Positions 30,362 to 37,993 of a DNA stretch of 64,000 bases are shown here, piece after piece; the stretch's first letter is position 1, and each line of letters begins with the position of its first letter. The stretch covers positions 62,001 to 126,000 of the forward strand of contig ONDE01000003.1 in NCBI GenBank assembly GCA_900316515.1, read 5' to 3'. The notes beneath the pieces are model-generated. The model was not told the origin of the DNA, searched no databases, and was given only the letters and a program-made list of their open reading frames with translations. The translations under genes and the position numbers were made by a program. The stretch is from an uncultured Bacteroidales bacterium (lineage in GTDB: Bacteria; Bacteroidota; Bacteroidia; Bacteroidales; P3).

Positions 30362-30658
30362 TTAGAGGGTGGAAGCCTCGATGTTCCAGACGAAGGCGCG
30401 GATGCCTACTTCCTCGTTGCGCTTGTCGAGCTTGCGGACGGAGAGGAGCAGCTCGTCGACTTTGTCGTCGGGGACGACGGTGAGGATGGCGTTGTTCATC
30501 TCGGGCCAGGTGTGGGTGCCGCGGTGAGGGTCACCGTTGACGTTGCCGCGCCCCTGCACGTCTACCCACTGGCTGAAGCCGCGGATGCCGAGGGTGTCGA
30601 GCATATATTCCACACGTTCGTTGTTGGCCTGGTTGTAGATTATCATTACACTTTTCAT
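30362..30658 (-). CDS. PG0541-type transporter-associated protein (PII-like fold)
   Basis: 98 aa (MKSVMIIYNQANNERVEYML...). The ferredoxin/PII-like pattern of beta-alpha-beta, AILTVVPDDKVDELLLSVRKL, and its place after an RND pump match the PG0541 family of small proteins encoded with RND transporters in Bacteroidales. I recognise it from memory and context, not from a search. It is the last gene of the efflux operon and may sense a ligand or modulate the pump; no role has been shown that I know of. Confidence 0.75.
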   Translation of the reverse strand: MKSVMIIYNQANNERVEYMLDTLGIRGFSQWVDVQGRGNVNGDPHRGTHTWPEMNNAILTVVPDDKVDELLLSVRKLDKRNEEVGIRAFVWNIEASTL

Positions 30659-30673
30659 GGTACTTTATTTTTT

Positions 30674-30849
30674 GTAGGTAAGTAGGTAAGTAGTTATCGC
30701 TTCGCTCGCCCTTGGCTCCATAAAGTCGCCGACCTATGGTTTGGGCAGTAGTTAAGAAAAATGCACTGTTGCTGTAATTGATGCTAGTTGCAGTATTGCC
30801 TTAACTACTGTCTACTTAACTACTTAACTACTATCAACTTAACTACTTA
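30674..30849. repeat. Intergenic inverted-arm repeat gtaagtag/ctacttaac
   Basis: Left arm of gtaggtaa/gtagtta words (30674-30696), inner pair ggcagtagttaag (30745) and ccttaactactg (30799), right arm of ctacttaact words to 30849. The stretch ttatcgcttcgctc at 30694 resembles the conserved core of the copies at 16.8 and 36.6 kb. The right arm provides the stop codon of the pump gene. Confidence 0.7.
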
Positions 30850-33800
30850 TTCTCGTTCAAATCAATATTCATGAATACGAACTTCTTACGCTCTTTCTCC
30901 TTCTTCTCGATGTCGCCACGGCGGTTGAAGACGCCGTAGAGGACCGGCACCACGATGAGGGTGACGAAGGTGGAGACGGTGAGGCCACCGATGACCACGA
31001 GGCCCATGGTGGTCCACATCTCGGAGCCTTCGCTGTTGGAGGTGGCCATGGGTATCATGCCGAGGATGGTGGTGAAGGCCGTCATCAACACGGGACGCAG
31101 ACGGCTTTGGCCGCTGATGGCGATGGCCTCGTTGAGGGCTATGCCACGCTCGCGCATGAGGTTGATGTAGTCGACGAGCACGATACCGTTCTTGACGACG
31201 ATACCGATGAGGAGCACCAAGCCGAGGAGGCCTATCATGTCGATGTTCTGTCCGGTGAAGTACATCATGAGCGAGACGCCGCTGATGGCGAAGGGGATGG
31301 AGAACATGATGATGAAAGGCTTGGCGAAGCTCTCGAACTGGGAGGCCATGACGATGTAGACGAGCATGAGGATGAGTGCGGCGAGCATCATCATGTCGCG
31401 TGTGGAGTCTTGCTGGTCTTTGTAGTTACCGGCGAGGGCGACATGGATTTCGGCGGGTATGTTCACCTGGTCGAGCTCGCGCTGCACGCCCATGGCGAGT
31501 TCCTGGAGCGAGGTCTTGTAGGGCATCACCGTGAGGGTGAGGTAGCGCTGGCGGTTCTTGCGCTCGATGGTCGGCGGACACCAGTATTCGCTGATGGTGC
31601 CGAGCTCTTCGAGTTTGATGGTGCGGCCGGTGGCGGTGGGGATGGAGAGCTGCTCGATGTCGGAGATGGCGTCGCGGTATTCCTCGCGCAGGCGCACGAC
31701 AATATTATACTCTTCGCCTTCTTCCTTGAGGAAGCCGCCGGACATGCCGTTGACGCGGTTGCGGATGTACATGGCCACGGTGCTCTCGTTGAGGCCGTGG
31801 AGGGCGAGCTTCTGCTTGTCGAGTTCAATCTTCAGCTCGGCGCGGTCTTCGTCGCGCGAGATCTTGGTGTCGCGGGCACCGGCGACGTTCTGCTCGACAC
31901 GGCGTTTGAGTTCCTGCGTGAAGGCCGTGGTCTGGTCGAAGTCGTAGCCATAGACCTCGACGGAGAGGCTGTTGTTGGAGCCGCCACCCATGCCGCCGCC
32001 CTGGTTGACCTGGAAGGTGACCAGCTCGGGATATTCGGCGAAGCACTGGCGCAGCACCTCCTGCATCTCGAAGATGGTGGTGGAACGCTCGTACTTCTTG
32101 GTGCAGCGGATGGTCATGGAGATCTTGTTGTTGGTGGTGCTGTTGAAGAGTGCGGCGAAGCCTGCATCGTCGTTGGAACCGGCCGAGGTGGAGACGACGA
32201 TGACGTCGTCGCCCAGCAGGCGGTAGATGTCCTCTTCCATGTGGCGGGCGGTCTTGAGGGTCTCCTCGATGCGCGTGCCGCGCTGCAGCTCGGCATTGAT
32301 GGAGATGCGGCCGTTGTCCTGTTCTTTCATGAAATCCATGCCTATACGGCCTGTGATGAAGGGCAGGAGGGAGACGACGAAGAAGGCAAGGGCGATGAGG
32401 AGGGTGACGCGCTTGTGGCGCAGGCACCAGCGGAGGACGTTGGCGTAGGCGGCTTCGATGGCGTTGAAGGCGCGTGCTATGATGCGGTTGTAGAGCTTGC
32501 GCTCCTGCTTGTGGTTGTAGGCTTCCTCGTCCTCTTTCTTGAAGAAGAAGGGACGCTCGCGGAGCATCTTGGACGAGAGCATGGGGATGAGGGTGATGGC
32601 GGCGGTGGTGGAGACGCAGACGACGATGGTGATGATCCAGCCCATCTCCTTCATGAAGATACCCATCATGCCGGGGAGCATAGTCAGCGGCACGAAAACG
32701 GCCACGAGGACCAGGGTGGTGGCGATGACGGAGGTCCACACCTCGTTGGTGGCGCAGATGGCAGCCTCGCGGGGATTCTCGCCGCGCTCGATATGCTTGG
32801 TGATGTTCTCGAGGACCACGATAGCATCGTCGACCACCATACCGATGGCCACGGTGAGCGAAGCCAGCGAGATGATGTTGAGCGAGGAATCGGCAAGGAG
32901 GAGGTAGATGAACGAGGTGACGAGTGAGATGGGGATGGTGAGGGCGATGATGACGGTGGAACGCCAGTTGCCGAGGAAGATGAGCACCACGAGCACGACG
33001 AAGAGCAGAGCGTAGAAGATGGACTCGGAGAGGCCGTTGATGGCGTTGACAATCTCCTCGGAGCCGTCGCGGATGTTGGTGACCTCGATGTCGGGCGGCA
33101 TGGTCTTCATGATTTGCTCCATTTCGGCGCGCACCTCGCGGGCGATGGCCACGGTGTTGGCGCCGGTCTGCTTGGTGATGATGAGACGGGCACCGTCGTG
33201 ACCGTTGATCTTCTCGTCGAGCGAGAGGTCCTTGATGGTGTCGCGGACGGTGGCGAGGTCGCGCACGAAGACCTGCTTGCCGGTCATGGTGGTGGTGACC
33301 ACGATGTCGGCTATTTCGGAGCTCTCGACATATTCGCCCTTGACACGCATCTGATACTGCTCTTTGCCCATCTTGACGGTGCCGGAGGCGAGGTCGAGGT
33401 TGTTGGCCGAGATGGCTTGTCCGACGAGCTCAAGGGGTATGCCGTAGGAGTCGAGCTGTTTGGGGTCGAGGTCGATATAGACGTAGCGCTCGGGGGCGCC
33501 GCTGACAGTGATGTTGCCGATGCCGTCGACGCGGTTGAGCACGTTGACAACGTTGTCCTCGAGGATGCGGTCGAGACCGGAGTAGCTCTCTTGGGCGGTG
33601 AAGCCGTAGACCATGATGGGCATGGCGCTGGAGTTGAGCTTCAGAATCATGGGACGCGACACGCCGTCGGGCAGGTTGTCGTAGAGCAGGTCGACATAGG
33701 AACGGATGTCGTTGAGGGCTTCGTCGATGTCGGAGCCCCATTCGAACTCGAGGGTCACGACCGAGATATTGTCCTTCGAGGTGGAGGTGATGTTCTTCAG

Positions 33801-34028
33801 ACCGTCGACGCTGTTGAGCGAGTTCTCGACCAGCTTGGTGATGTTGGTCTCGATCTCGCTGGCGTTGGCGCCGGCGTAGGTGGTCATCACGGTGACGTAT
33901 GGCGGGTCCATCTCGGGCATCTGGTCGATGGGCAGACGCGAGAGGGAGAAGAGGCCCAGCACGATGACGGCCACGAAGATGAGGCCTGTGGTGATGGGCT
34001 TGTTGATTGCTGTCTTATAGATTGCCAT
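30843..34028 (-). CDS. RND efflux pump, inner-membrane transporter (AcrB/HAE1 type)
   Basis: 1061 aa, the normal size. TM1 at about 10-30, large periplasmic loops with the ETNITKLVENSLNSVDGL and GPERYVYI-like signatures, then TM4 with GMVVDDAIVVLENI carrying the paired Asp of the proton relay, and a second copy of the TM bundle at the end (GIVVKNGIVLVDYINLMRERG). It exports drugs, bile salts or other amphiphiles using the proton gradient, as a trimer with the adaptor (34109) and the TolC-type channel (35191). The last residues and stop come from a low-complexity repeat. Substrate unknown. Confidence 0.95.
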   Translation of the reverse strand: MAIYKTAINKPITTGLIFVAVIVLGLFSLSRLPIDQMPEMDPPYVTVMTTYAGANASEIETNITKLVENSLNSVDGLKNITSTSKDNISVVTLEFEWGSDIDEALNDIRSYVDLLYDNLPDGVSRPMILKLNSSAMPIMVYGFTAQESYSGLDRILEDNVVNVLNRVDGIGNITVSGAPERYVYIDLDPKQLDSYGIPLELVGQAISANNLDLASGTVKMGKEQYQMRVKGEYVESSEIADIVVTTTMTGKQVFVRDLATVRDTIKDLSLDEKINGHDGARLIITKQTGANTVAIAREVRAEMEQIMKTMPPDIEVTNIRDGSEEIVNAINGLSESIFYALLFVVLVVLIFLGNWRSTVIIALTIPISLVTSFIYLLLADSSLNIISLASLTVAIGMVVDDAIVVLENITKHIERGENPREAAICATNEVWTSVIATTLVLVAVFVPLTMLPGMMGIFMKEMGWIITIVVCVSTTAAITLIPMLSSKMLRERPFFFKKEDEEAYNHKQERKLYNRIIARAFNAIEAAYANVLRWCLRHKRVTLLIALAFFVVSLLPFITGRIGMDFMKEQDNGRISINAELQRGTRIEETLKTARHMEEDIYRLLGDDVIVVSTSAGSNDDAGFAALFNSTTNNKISMTIRCTKKYERSTTIFEMQEVLRQCFAEYPELVTFQVNQGGGMGGGSNNSLSVEVYGYDFDQTTAFTQELKRRVEQNVAGARDTKISRDEDRAELKIELDKQKLALHGLNESTVAMYIRNRVNGMSGGFLKEEGEEYNIVVRLREEYRDAISDIEQLSIPTATGRTIKLEELGTISEYWCPPTIERKNRQRYLTLTVMPYKTSLQELAMGVQRELDQVNIPAEIHVALAGNYKDQQDSTRDMMMLAALILMLVYIVMASQFESFAKPFIIMFSIPFAISGVSLMMYFTGQNIDMIGLLGLVLLIGIVVKNGIVLVDYINLMRERGIALNEAIAISGQSRLRPVLMTAFTTILGMIPMATSNSEGSEMWTTMGLVVIGGLTVSTFVTLIVVPVLYGVFNRRGDIEKKEKERKKFVFMNIDLNENK

Positions 34029-34034
34029 TATTCT

Positions 34035-34112
34035 TTAGTTTTAAGTATTAAGTTTTAAGCTGTAAGTGGGGCGGGTCCACTTAAGACTTACAGCTTACAG
34101 CTCACAGCTTAA
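34035..34112. repeat. Intergenic inverted repeat ttaagctgtaagt / acttacagctta
   Basis: The words ttttaagtattaag and ttttaagctgtaagtgg (34035-34070), then ccacttaagacttacagc and ttacagctcacagctta (34077-34112), form inverted arms around gcgggt. It fills the gap between pump and adaptor genes and reaches the adaptor's stop codon. Confidence 0.75.
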
Positions 34113-35143
34113 TCTACGATTTCAAGGGTTGCACCATCAACTAATCTTGCCTGTCCGGTGACAACGAGGCGGTCGCCGGCTTTGAGGGCATCGGTCTCGA
34201 CGGGGATAATCTCGATGCGGTCGTCGAAGCGCTGGCCGAGGGTGACGGCCACGCGGCGGGCGGTGGTGCCGTCGGCGACGAAGACATAGCGGTCGTTGCT
34301 TCCGGTGAGCTTCAGGACGCTCTGGTAGGGGACGACGATGGCGTCGACCTCACCCACAGCGAGGTGGGTACGGACATACATGCCGGGACGTATCTTCTCG
34401 GCATTGTTGGGGATGTTGAGTTTGGCTTGGAAAGTGTGGCTCTGCGGGTCGATGGTGGGGTAGACAATCTCGATGGTGGCGGGGAAGGTCTCGCCGGGGT
34501 AGATGTCGCTCTCGATGTCGACCTTCATGCCCTGCTTGACGAGGGGGAAGTAGGTCTCGGGGATGTTGATGATGGCCTTCAGACGGTTGATCTGGGTCAG
34601 CGTGAGGATGGGCTGGCCGGCATACATCTCGCCGTCCTCGTAGTATTTGGCGCTGATGACACCGGCGAACTGGGCCTTGACGAAGGTGTTCTGCTCGAGG
34701 AAGCGTTCGTTCTCGGTGAGTTGGTCGTAGCCGGCCTTGGTCTGGTCGTAGACCTGCTGGCTGATGGAGCCGCTCTGTTTCAAGGCGCTGACGCGCTCGA
34801 ACTCGGTCTTGGTGGAGGCGAGGTTGATGCGGGTGGTGTTGAGCTGGGTCTGGTCCATGCGGACGAGCATGGAGCCTTTCTGCACGCGGCTGCCCACCTC
34901 GACGTAGATGTGCTCGATGTGGCCAGTGAGAGAAGGCGAGATGTTCATGGTCTCGTAGCCTTCGAGGGTTGCCGAGAGTTCGAGGCTCTTGGCGATGCGC
35001 TCGCTCTCGAGGGTGAGGACTTTCACCTTCTCGGCCTCTTTCTGTGTGGTGGTGGCTCCTTTGGGACCACCGGCATTGTTGCCGCAGGCCGCGAGGACGG
35101 CAGTGGCAAGGACGATTGCAATGTTTTTAAATATCTTGTTCAT
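34109..35143 (-). CDS. RND efflux adaptor (membrane fusion protein), lipoprotein
   Basis: 344 aa. MNKIFKNIAIVLATAVLAAC is a lipoprotein signal peptide. The order is as in the AcrA family: barrel-sandwich half (LSATLEGYETMNISPSLTGHI), alpha-hairpin (LNTTRINLASTKTEFERV), second half of the lipoyl motif (AQFAGVISAKYYEDGE), beta-barrel (PGMYVRTHLAVGEVDAIVVP). It links the inner-membrane pump (80 bp downstream) to the outer-membrane channel encoded 47 bp upstream. Confidence 0.95.
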   Translation of the reverse strand: MNKIFKNIAIVLATAVLAACGNNAGGPKGATTTQKEAEKVKVLTLESERIAKSLELSATLEGYETMNISPSLTGHIEHIYVEVGSRVQKGSMLVRMDQTQLNTTRINLASTKTEFERVSALKQSGSISQQVYDQTKAGYDQLTENERFLEQNTFVKAQFAGVISAKYYEDGEMYAGQPILTLTQINRLKAIINIPETYFPLVKQGMKVDIESDIYPGETFPATIEIVYPTIDPQSHTFQAKLNIPNNAEKIRPGMYVRTHLAVGEVDAIVVPYQSVLKLTGSNDRYVFVADGTTARRVAVTLGQRFDDRIEIIPVETDALKAGDRLVVTGQARLVDGATLEIVD

Positions 35144-35150
35144 TGTTGCT

Positions 35151-35190
35151 ATTTAATTACTTAACTACTTAACTACTGTCTACTTAACTA
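35151..35190. repeat. ttaactac direct repeat
   Basis: The word (c)ttaactac is repeated four times between the adaptor and channel genes; the stop codon of the channel gene lies directly at its end. Confidence 0.65.
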
Positions 35191-36585
35191 CTAATTATTC
35201 AACAGGTTCTCGAGGGCTATCTGTGCGCTGACGACGTTCATCACAGCCTGTATGTAGTTGCTCTGGGCGGAGATGATGTCGGTGGAGGCGTTGGTGACCT
35301 CGAGGCTGCTGGCGCGGCCGTAGTTGTATTTCTCGGTGATGTTGTTGAAGACGCGCTGGGTCACTTCGAGGTTACGGTTCTGGATGTCGTAGTTCTCGAG
35401 TGCCGAGGCGAGGTCGTAGCAGAGCTGGTTGTACTGCACGCGCAGACCATCTTCGGCCTGGCGGCGGCTGTTGACAGCCTCCTGCAAGTCGATCTTGGCG
35501 CTCTTGATATTGGAGACGCGTGTGCCCACGGTGAGCAGCGGGACGCTGATGGAGGCGCCCACCATGTTCGGCGGCGTCATGTTGAAGCCTTCGTCCTTGC
35601 CGAAGTAGGTCTTGTTGCTGTACTGGTAGTAGGCCGAGAGGGTGGGGGTGAAGTCCATCCATGCCATGGTGACGTTGCGCTTGGCGAGTTCCTCGTTCTG
35701 CTCGAGGAGCTTGTAGTTGAAATTGCGTGTGATGTCGAAGCCCTGGCCGAGGAGCTGTGCGGCGTTGTCGACGCTGAGGATGTTGTCGATAGGTGTGGAG
35801 AGCTCGAGGGTGGCGTTGACGTCGGCGCCAAGTTGCAGCAGCATGGAGTTGCGCAGAGCCTGCAGCGAGCGTTTGGTGCTGTTGATGCTACTCTTCAGCG
35901 AGGCCACCTGCACCTGCAGCTTGTCGGCATCCACCTGCTCGGCGGCGCCCACGTTGACGGCGGCCTGGCTGGTGGCGGCGAGGCTTTCGAGGTTGGCGAG
36001 CGAGGAGTCGAGGAGGCCGATGGTCTGTTCCATGACGAGGATGGAGACGTAGACGTTTTTCACGTTGGCGCGGGTGGTCTGCTCGGTCTGCTGGCGGCTG
36101 ATGTCGGTCATCTCCATGGCGATGTTCTGCAGCATGGTGCCCACGATTTGTGCGCCGGTGACGGCCACGGAGGCGGTGATACTGAAGGTGCCGCTGGGGT
36201 TCATGGCGATGCCGCCCGAGTTCTCATCGGTGGTCTCGGAGCTGCTTTCGGGAATGGAGATGGGCAGCGTCATACCGCCGATGGTGATGGAGTCGGGCAT
36301 CATGGAGGCCATGCTTCCGCGAGAGCCGAAGTTCATGGTGTAGCCGCACATGTTCTGGTAGTCGAAGCCTGCCTTCACCTGCGGCAGCATGGTGCTGAGG
36401 GTCTTCCAGCGGCTGAGTTCGGCCTTTTTGACCTCGAGGTCGGCATTCTGCATGGCGGCGTTGTGCTCGACGGCGTACTGCTGTGCTTCTTCGAGCGAGA
36501 GGCGCAGCACAGGACGTTCCTGTGCCGTTGTCACCAAGCCGAAGGCAAGCAAAGCCATAGTCAATGTTATCTTTTTCAATGTCAT
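35191..36585 (-). CDS. TolC-family outer-membrane efflux channel
   Basis: 464 aa with signal peptide MTLKKITLTMALLAFGLVTTAQ. Two OEP domains with long coiled helices (EEAQQYAVEHNAAMQNADLE; the final repeat RAQ/SLEVTNASTDIISAQSN region), as in TolC/OprM. It makes the outer-membrane and periplasmic tunnel of the tripartite pump. The loop GGMTLPISIPESSSETTDENSGG near residues 105-125 is variable in the family. Confidence 0.93.
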   Translation of the reverse strand: MTLKKITLTMALLAFGLVTTAQERPVLRLSLEEAQQYAVEHNAAMQNADLEVKKAELSRWKTLSTMLPQVKAGFDYQNMCGYTMNFGSRGSMASMMPDSITIGGMTLPISIPESSSETTDENSGGIAMNPSGTFSITASVAVTGAQIVGTMLQNIAMEMTDISRQQTEQTTRANVKNVYVSILVMEQTIGLLDSSLANLESLAATSQAAVNVGAAEQVDADKLQVQVASLKSSINSTKRSLQALRNSMLLQLGADVNATLELSTPIDNILSVDNAAQLLGQGFDITRNFNYKLLEQNEELAKRNVTMAWMDFTPTLSAYYQYSNKTYFGKDEGFNMTPPNMVGASISVPLLTVGTRVSNIKSAKIDLQEAVNSRRQAEDGLRVQYNQLCYDLASALENYDIQNRNLEVTQRVFNNITEKYNYGRASSLEVTNASTDIISAQSNYIQAVMNVVSAQIALENLLNN

Positions 36586-36624
36586 TGTATGTTTGTTGTT
36601 TCTTGTTTCGTTGTTCTTATGTTT

Positions 36625-36750
36625 GGAGTTAAAGAAGATATCGCGCTTCGCGCTAAAGTTAAAGACAAATGTTTCAGCAGGAACTATTGTCTCAAAATAC
36701 TTGACTACTTTAATTCTTAACTCTTGATTTTTAATTCTTAATTCATAACT
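36625..36750. repeat. Intergenic inverted-arm repeat with conserved core (copy 2)
   Basis: Left arm ggagttaaagaagata (36625-36640), core atcgcgcttcgcgcta...aaagacaaatg (36640-36671) nearly identical to 16795-16827, and right arm of ttaattctta words (36701-36750). It fills the gap between the channel gene and tetR and runs into the 3' end of tetR. Confidence 0.75.
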
Positions 36751-37378
36751 CTCCCAGTTCTTCCATCACTTGGCGGAAGTGGGGTACCGACTCTTCGTAG
36801 CGTTTGATGGTGTCGGTAGACATAAGTCCGCGGAGGTAGGTGAAGCAAATCTCGTTGAGGCGATGGAGGTAGGCCTGCTGGTCGTCGACGTCGGAGAGGC
36901 GGCGTTGCTGGATGAGGTCGCAGAGGAAGTCGACGGCCACGTCGATGTCGGCGTCGTGGCGCAGGTAGTTGTGCTGCTGCACGTATTCCATGCCGTGGTG
37001 CATCATGGTGTGGAGTGCCTCGGTATGAAGGCGGAAGAAGCGGTCGTGAATTTCGGGATAGTAGCGCTCGGCTTCGTCGAGCAGACGACGGTAGCGGTGG
37101 TTGCTGTCGGCGCCGACGCGCAGCATATACATGGCCACCAGCAGGGGTTCGTCCACCTTACTGTGGGCCTTGCGGTGCATCTCGTTGAGGCGGTCGTGGA
37201 CCTGCATGAGGCATTCGGCCAGGAGCTCCTCCTTGTTGGCGAAGGTCTCGTAGAGGGTGCGTTTCGAGATGTGGAGAGCCTGGGCGATATCGTCCATCGT
37301 CACCCCGCGGCAGCCGCGCGAACTGAACATCTGCAGGGCTGTCTCTACAATTTTTTCCTTTATTTCTTCAGTAGCCAC
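36743..37378 (-). CDS. TetR-family regulator of the efflux operon
   Basis: 211 aa. Residues about 7-53 are the TetR N-terminal helix-turn-helix (ETALQMFSSRGCRGVTMDDIAQALHISKRTLYETF split by the turn). The rest is an all-helical ligand domain without clear relatives. It is the first gene of the efflux operon, so it probably represses its own promoter (-7 box at 37451) until an inducer binds; inducer unknown. Confidence 0.9.
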   Translation of the reverse strand: MATEEIKEKIVETALQMFSSRGCRGVTMDDIAQALHISKRTLYETFANKEELLAECLMQVHDRLNEMHRKAHSKVDEPLLVAMYMLRVGADSNHRYRRLLDEAERYYPEIHDRFFRLHTEALHTMMHHGMEYVQQHNYLRHDADIDVAVDFLCDLIQQRRLSDVDDQQAYLHRLNEICFTYLRGLMSTDTIKRYEESVPHFRQVMEELGEL

Positions 37379-37450
37379 TTCTTTCCAACCCTTTGATTTA
37401 TAGAAGATAAAATATAACTATATATATATTGTCCTGTTTCAAAGGCGGTG

Positions 37451-37458
37451 CAAAGATA
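37451..37458 (-). promoter_or_regulatory. -7 box of the tetR-efflux operon
   Basis: TATCTTTG followed by C on the minus strand, about 70 nt before the tetR start. No clear TetR palindrome was found next to it. Confidence 0.65.
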
Positions 37459-37461
37459 CAG

Positions 37462-37496
37462 AAAACTCCGAAAACTAAAATAGTTTTCGGAGTTTT
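37462..37496 (-). terminator. Terminator of yajC
   Basis: Perfect 16-bp stem (aaaactccgaaaacta / tagttttcggagtttt) with loop aaa, ending in a T-run on either strand. It lies 34 nt after the yajC stop and just before the tetR promoter. Confidence 0.85.
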
Positions 37497-37529
37497 GTGG
37501 TGTTAAATAAACTTAATGGATGTCGATTG

Positions 37530-37814
37530 TTACTTTTTCCGTTCGGGGACAGGCTGGAGGGTGGCTAGCTGGACCTTCATGCGGACGCCAGGGGCGGCTT
37601 CGACAACGGCGTAGGCGCCGTCGCGGCTGACGAAGGTGACGTGGATGCCGCCGGCGGTGACGAGGCGGTCGCCGGCTTTGAGGCTGTCGCGGTAGGCGGC
37701 TTCTTTCTTGGTCCTGTCACTTTGCGGTTTGATGAGGAAGAAATAGAACACGGCGATCATCGCCACAATCATGATGGCTGTTTTCCAGCCGTTTGCAATG
37801 TCGAGTAGTATCAT
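37530..37814 (-). CDS. yajC: YajC, preprotein translocase accessory subunit
   Basis: 94 aa. One N-terminal membrane segment (AIMIVAMIAVFYFFLI) followed by KPQSDRTKK, the hallmark of YajC, then a small beta domain (LKAGDRLVTAGGIHVTF). It associates with SecDF in the inner membrane. It stands alone here, without secD or secF. Confidence 0.92.
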   Translation of the reverse strand: MILLDIANGWKTAIMIVAMIAVFYFFLIKPQSDRTKKEAAYRDSLKAGDRLVTAGGIHVTFVSRDGAYAVVEAAPGVRMKVQLATLQPVPERKK

Positions 37815-37993
37815 CTCTGTGGTTTTGTTGTTTTACGTTCGAGGTTTTCTGTCTGGTTTATAATTGAAAAAACATATATATAACGTGCATGTGTTTTGTT
37901 TTATTGCTATATGGGGCTGAAATTTTTTATTGTAGACTAAACTACCAAGTGCAACTCACGGCAGATGTTTTTATTTATAGAAAACAATAATTC

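Noticed and set aside
31107..32927. 606-codon plus-strand frame across the RND pump gene
   Set aside because: Antisense shadow; extremely Asp/Glu/Gly/His-biased.
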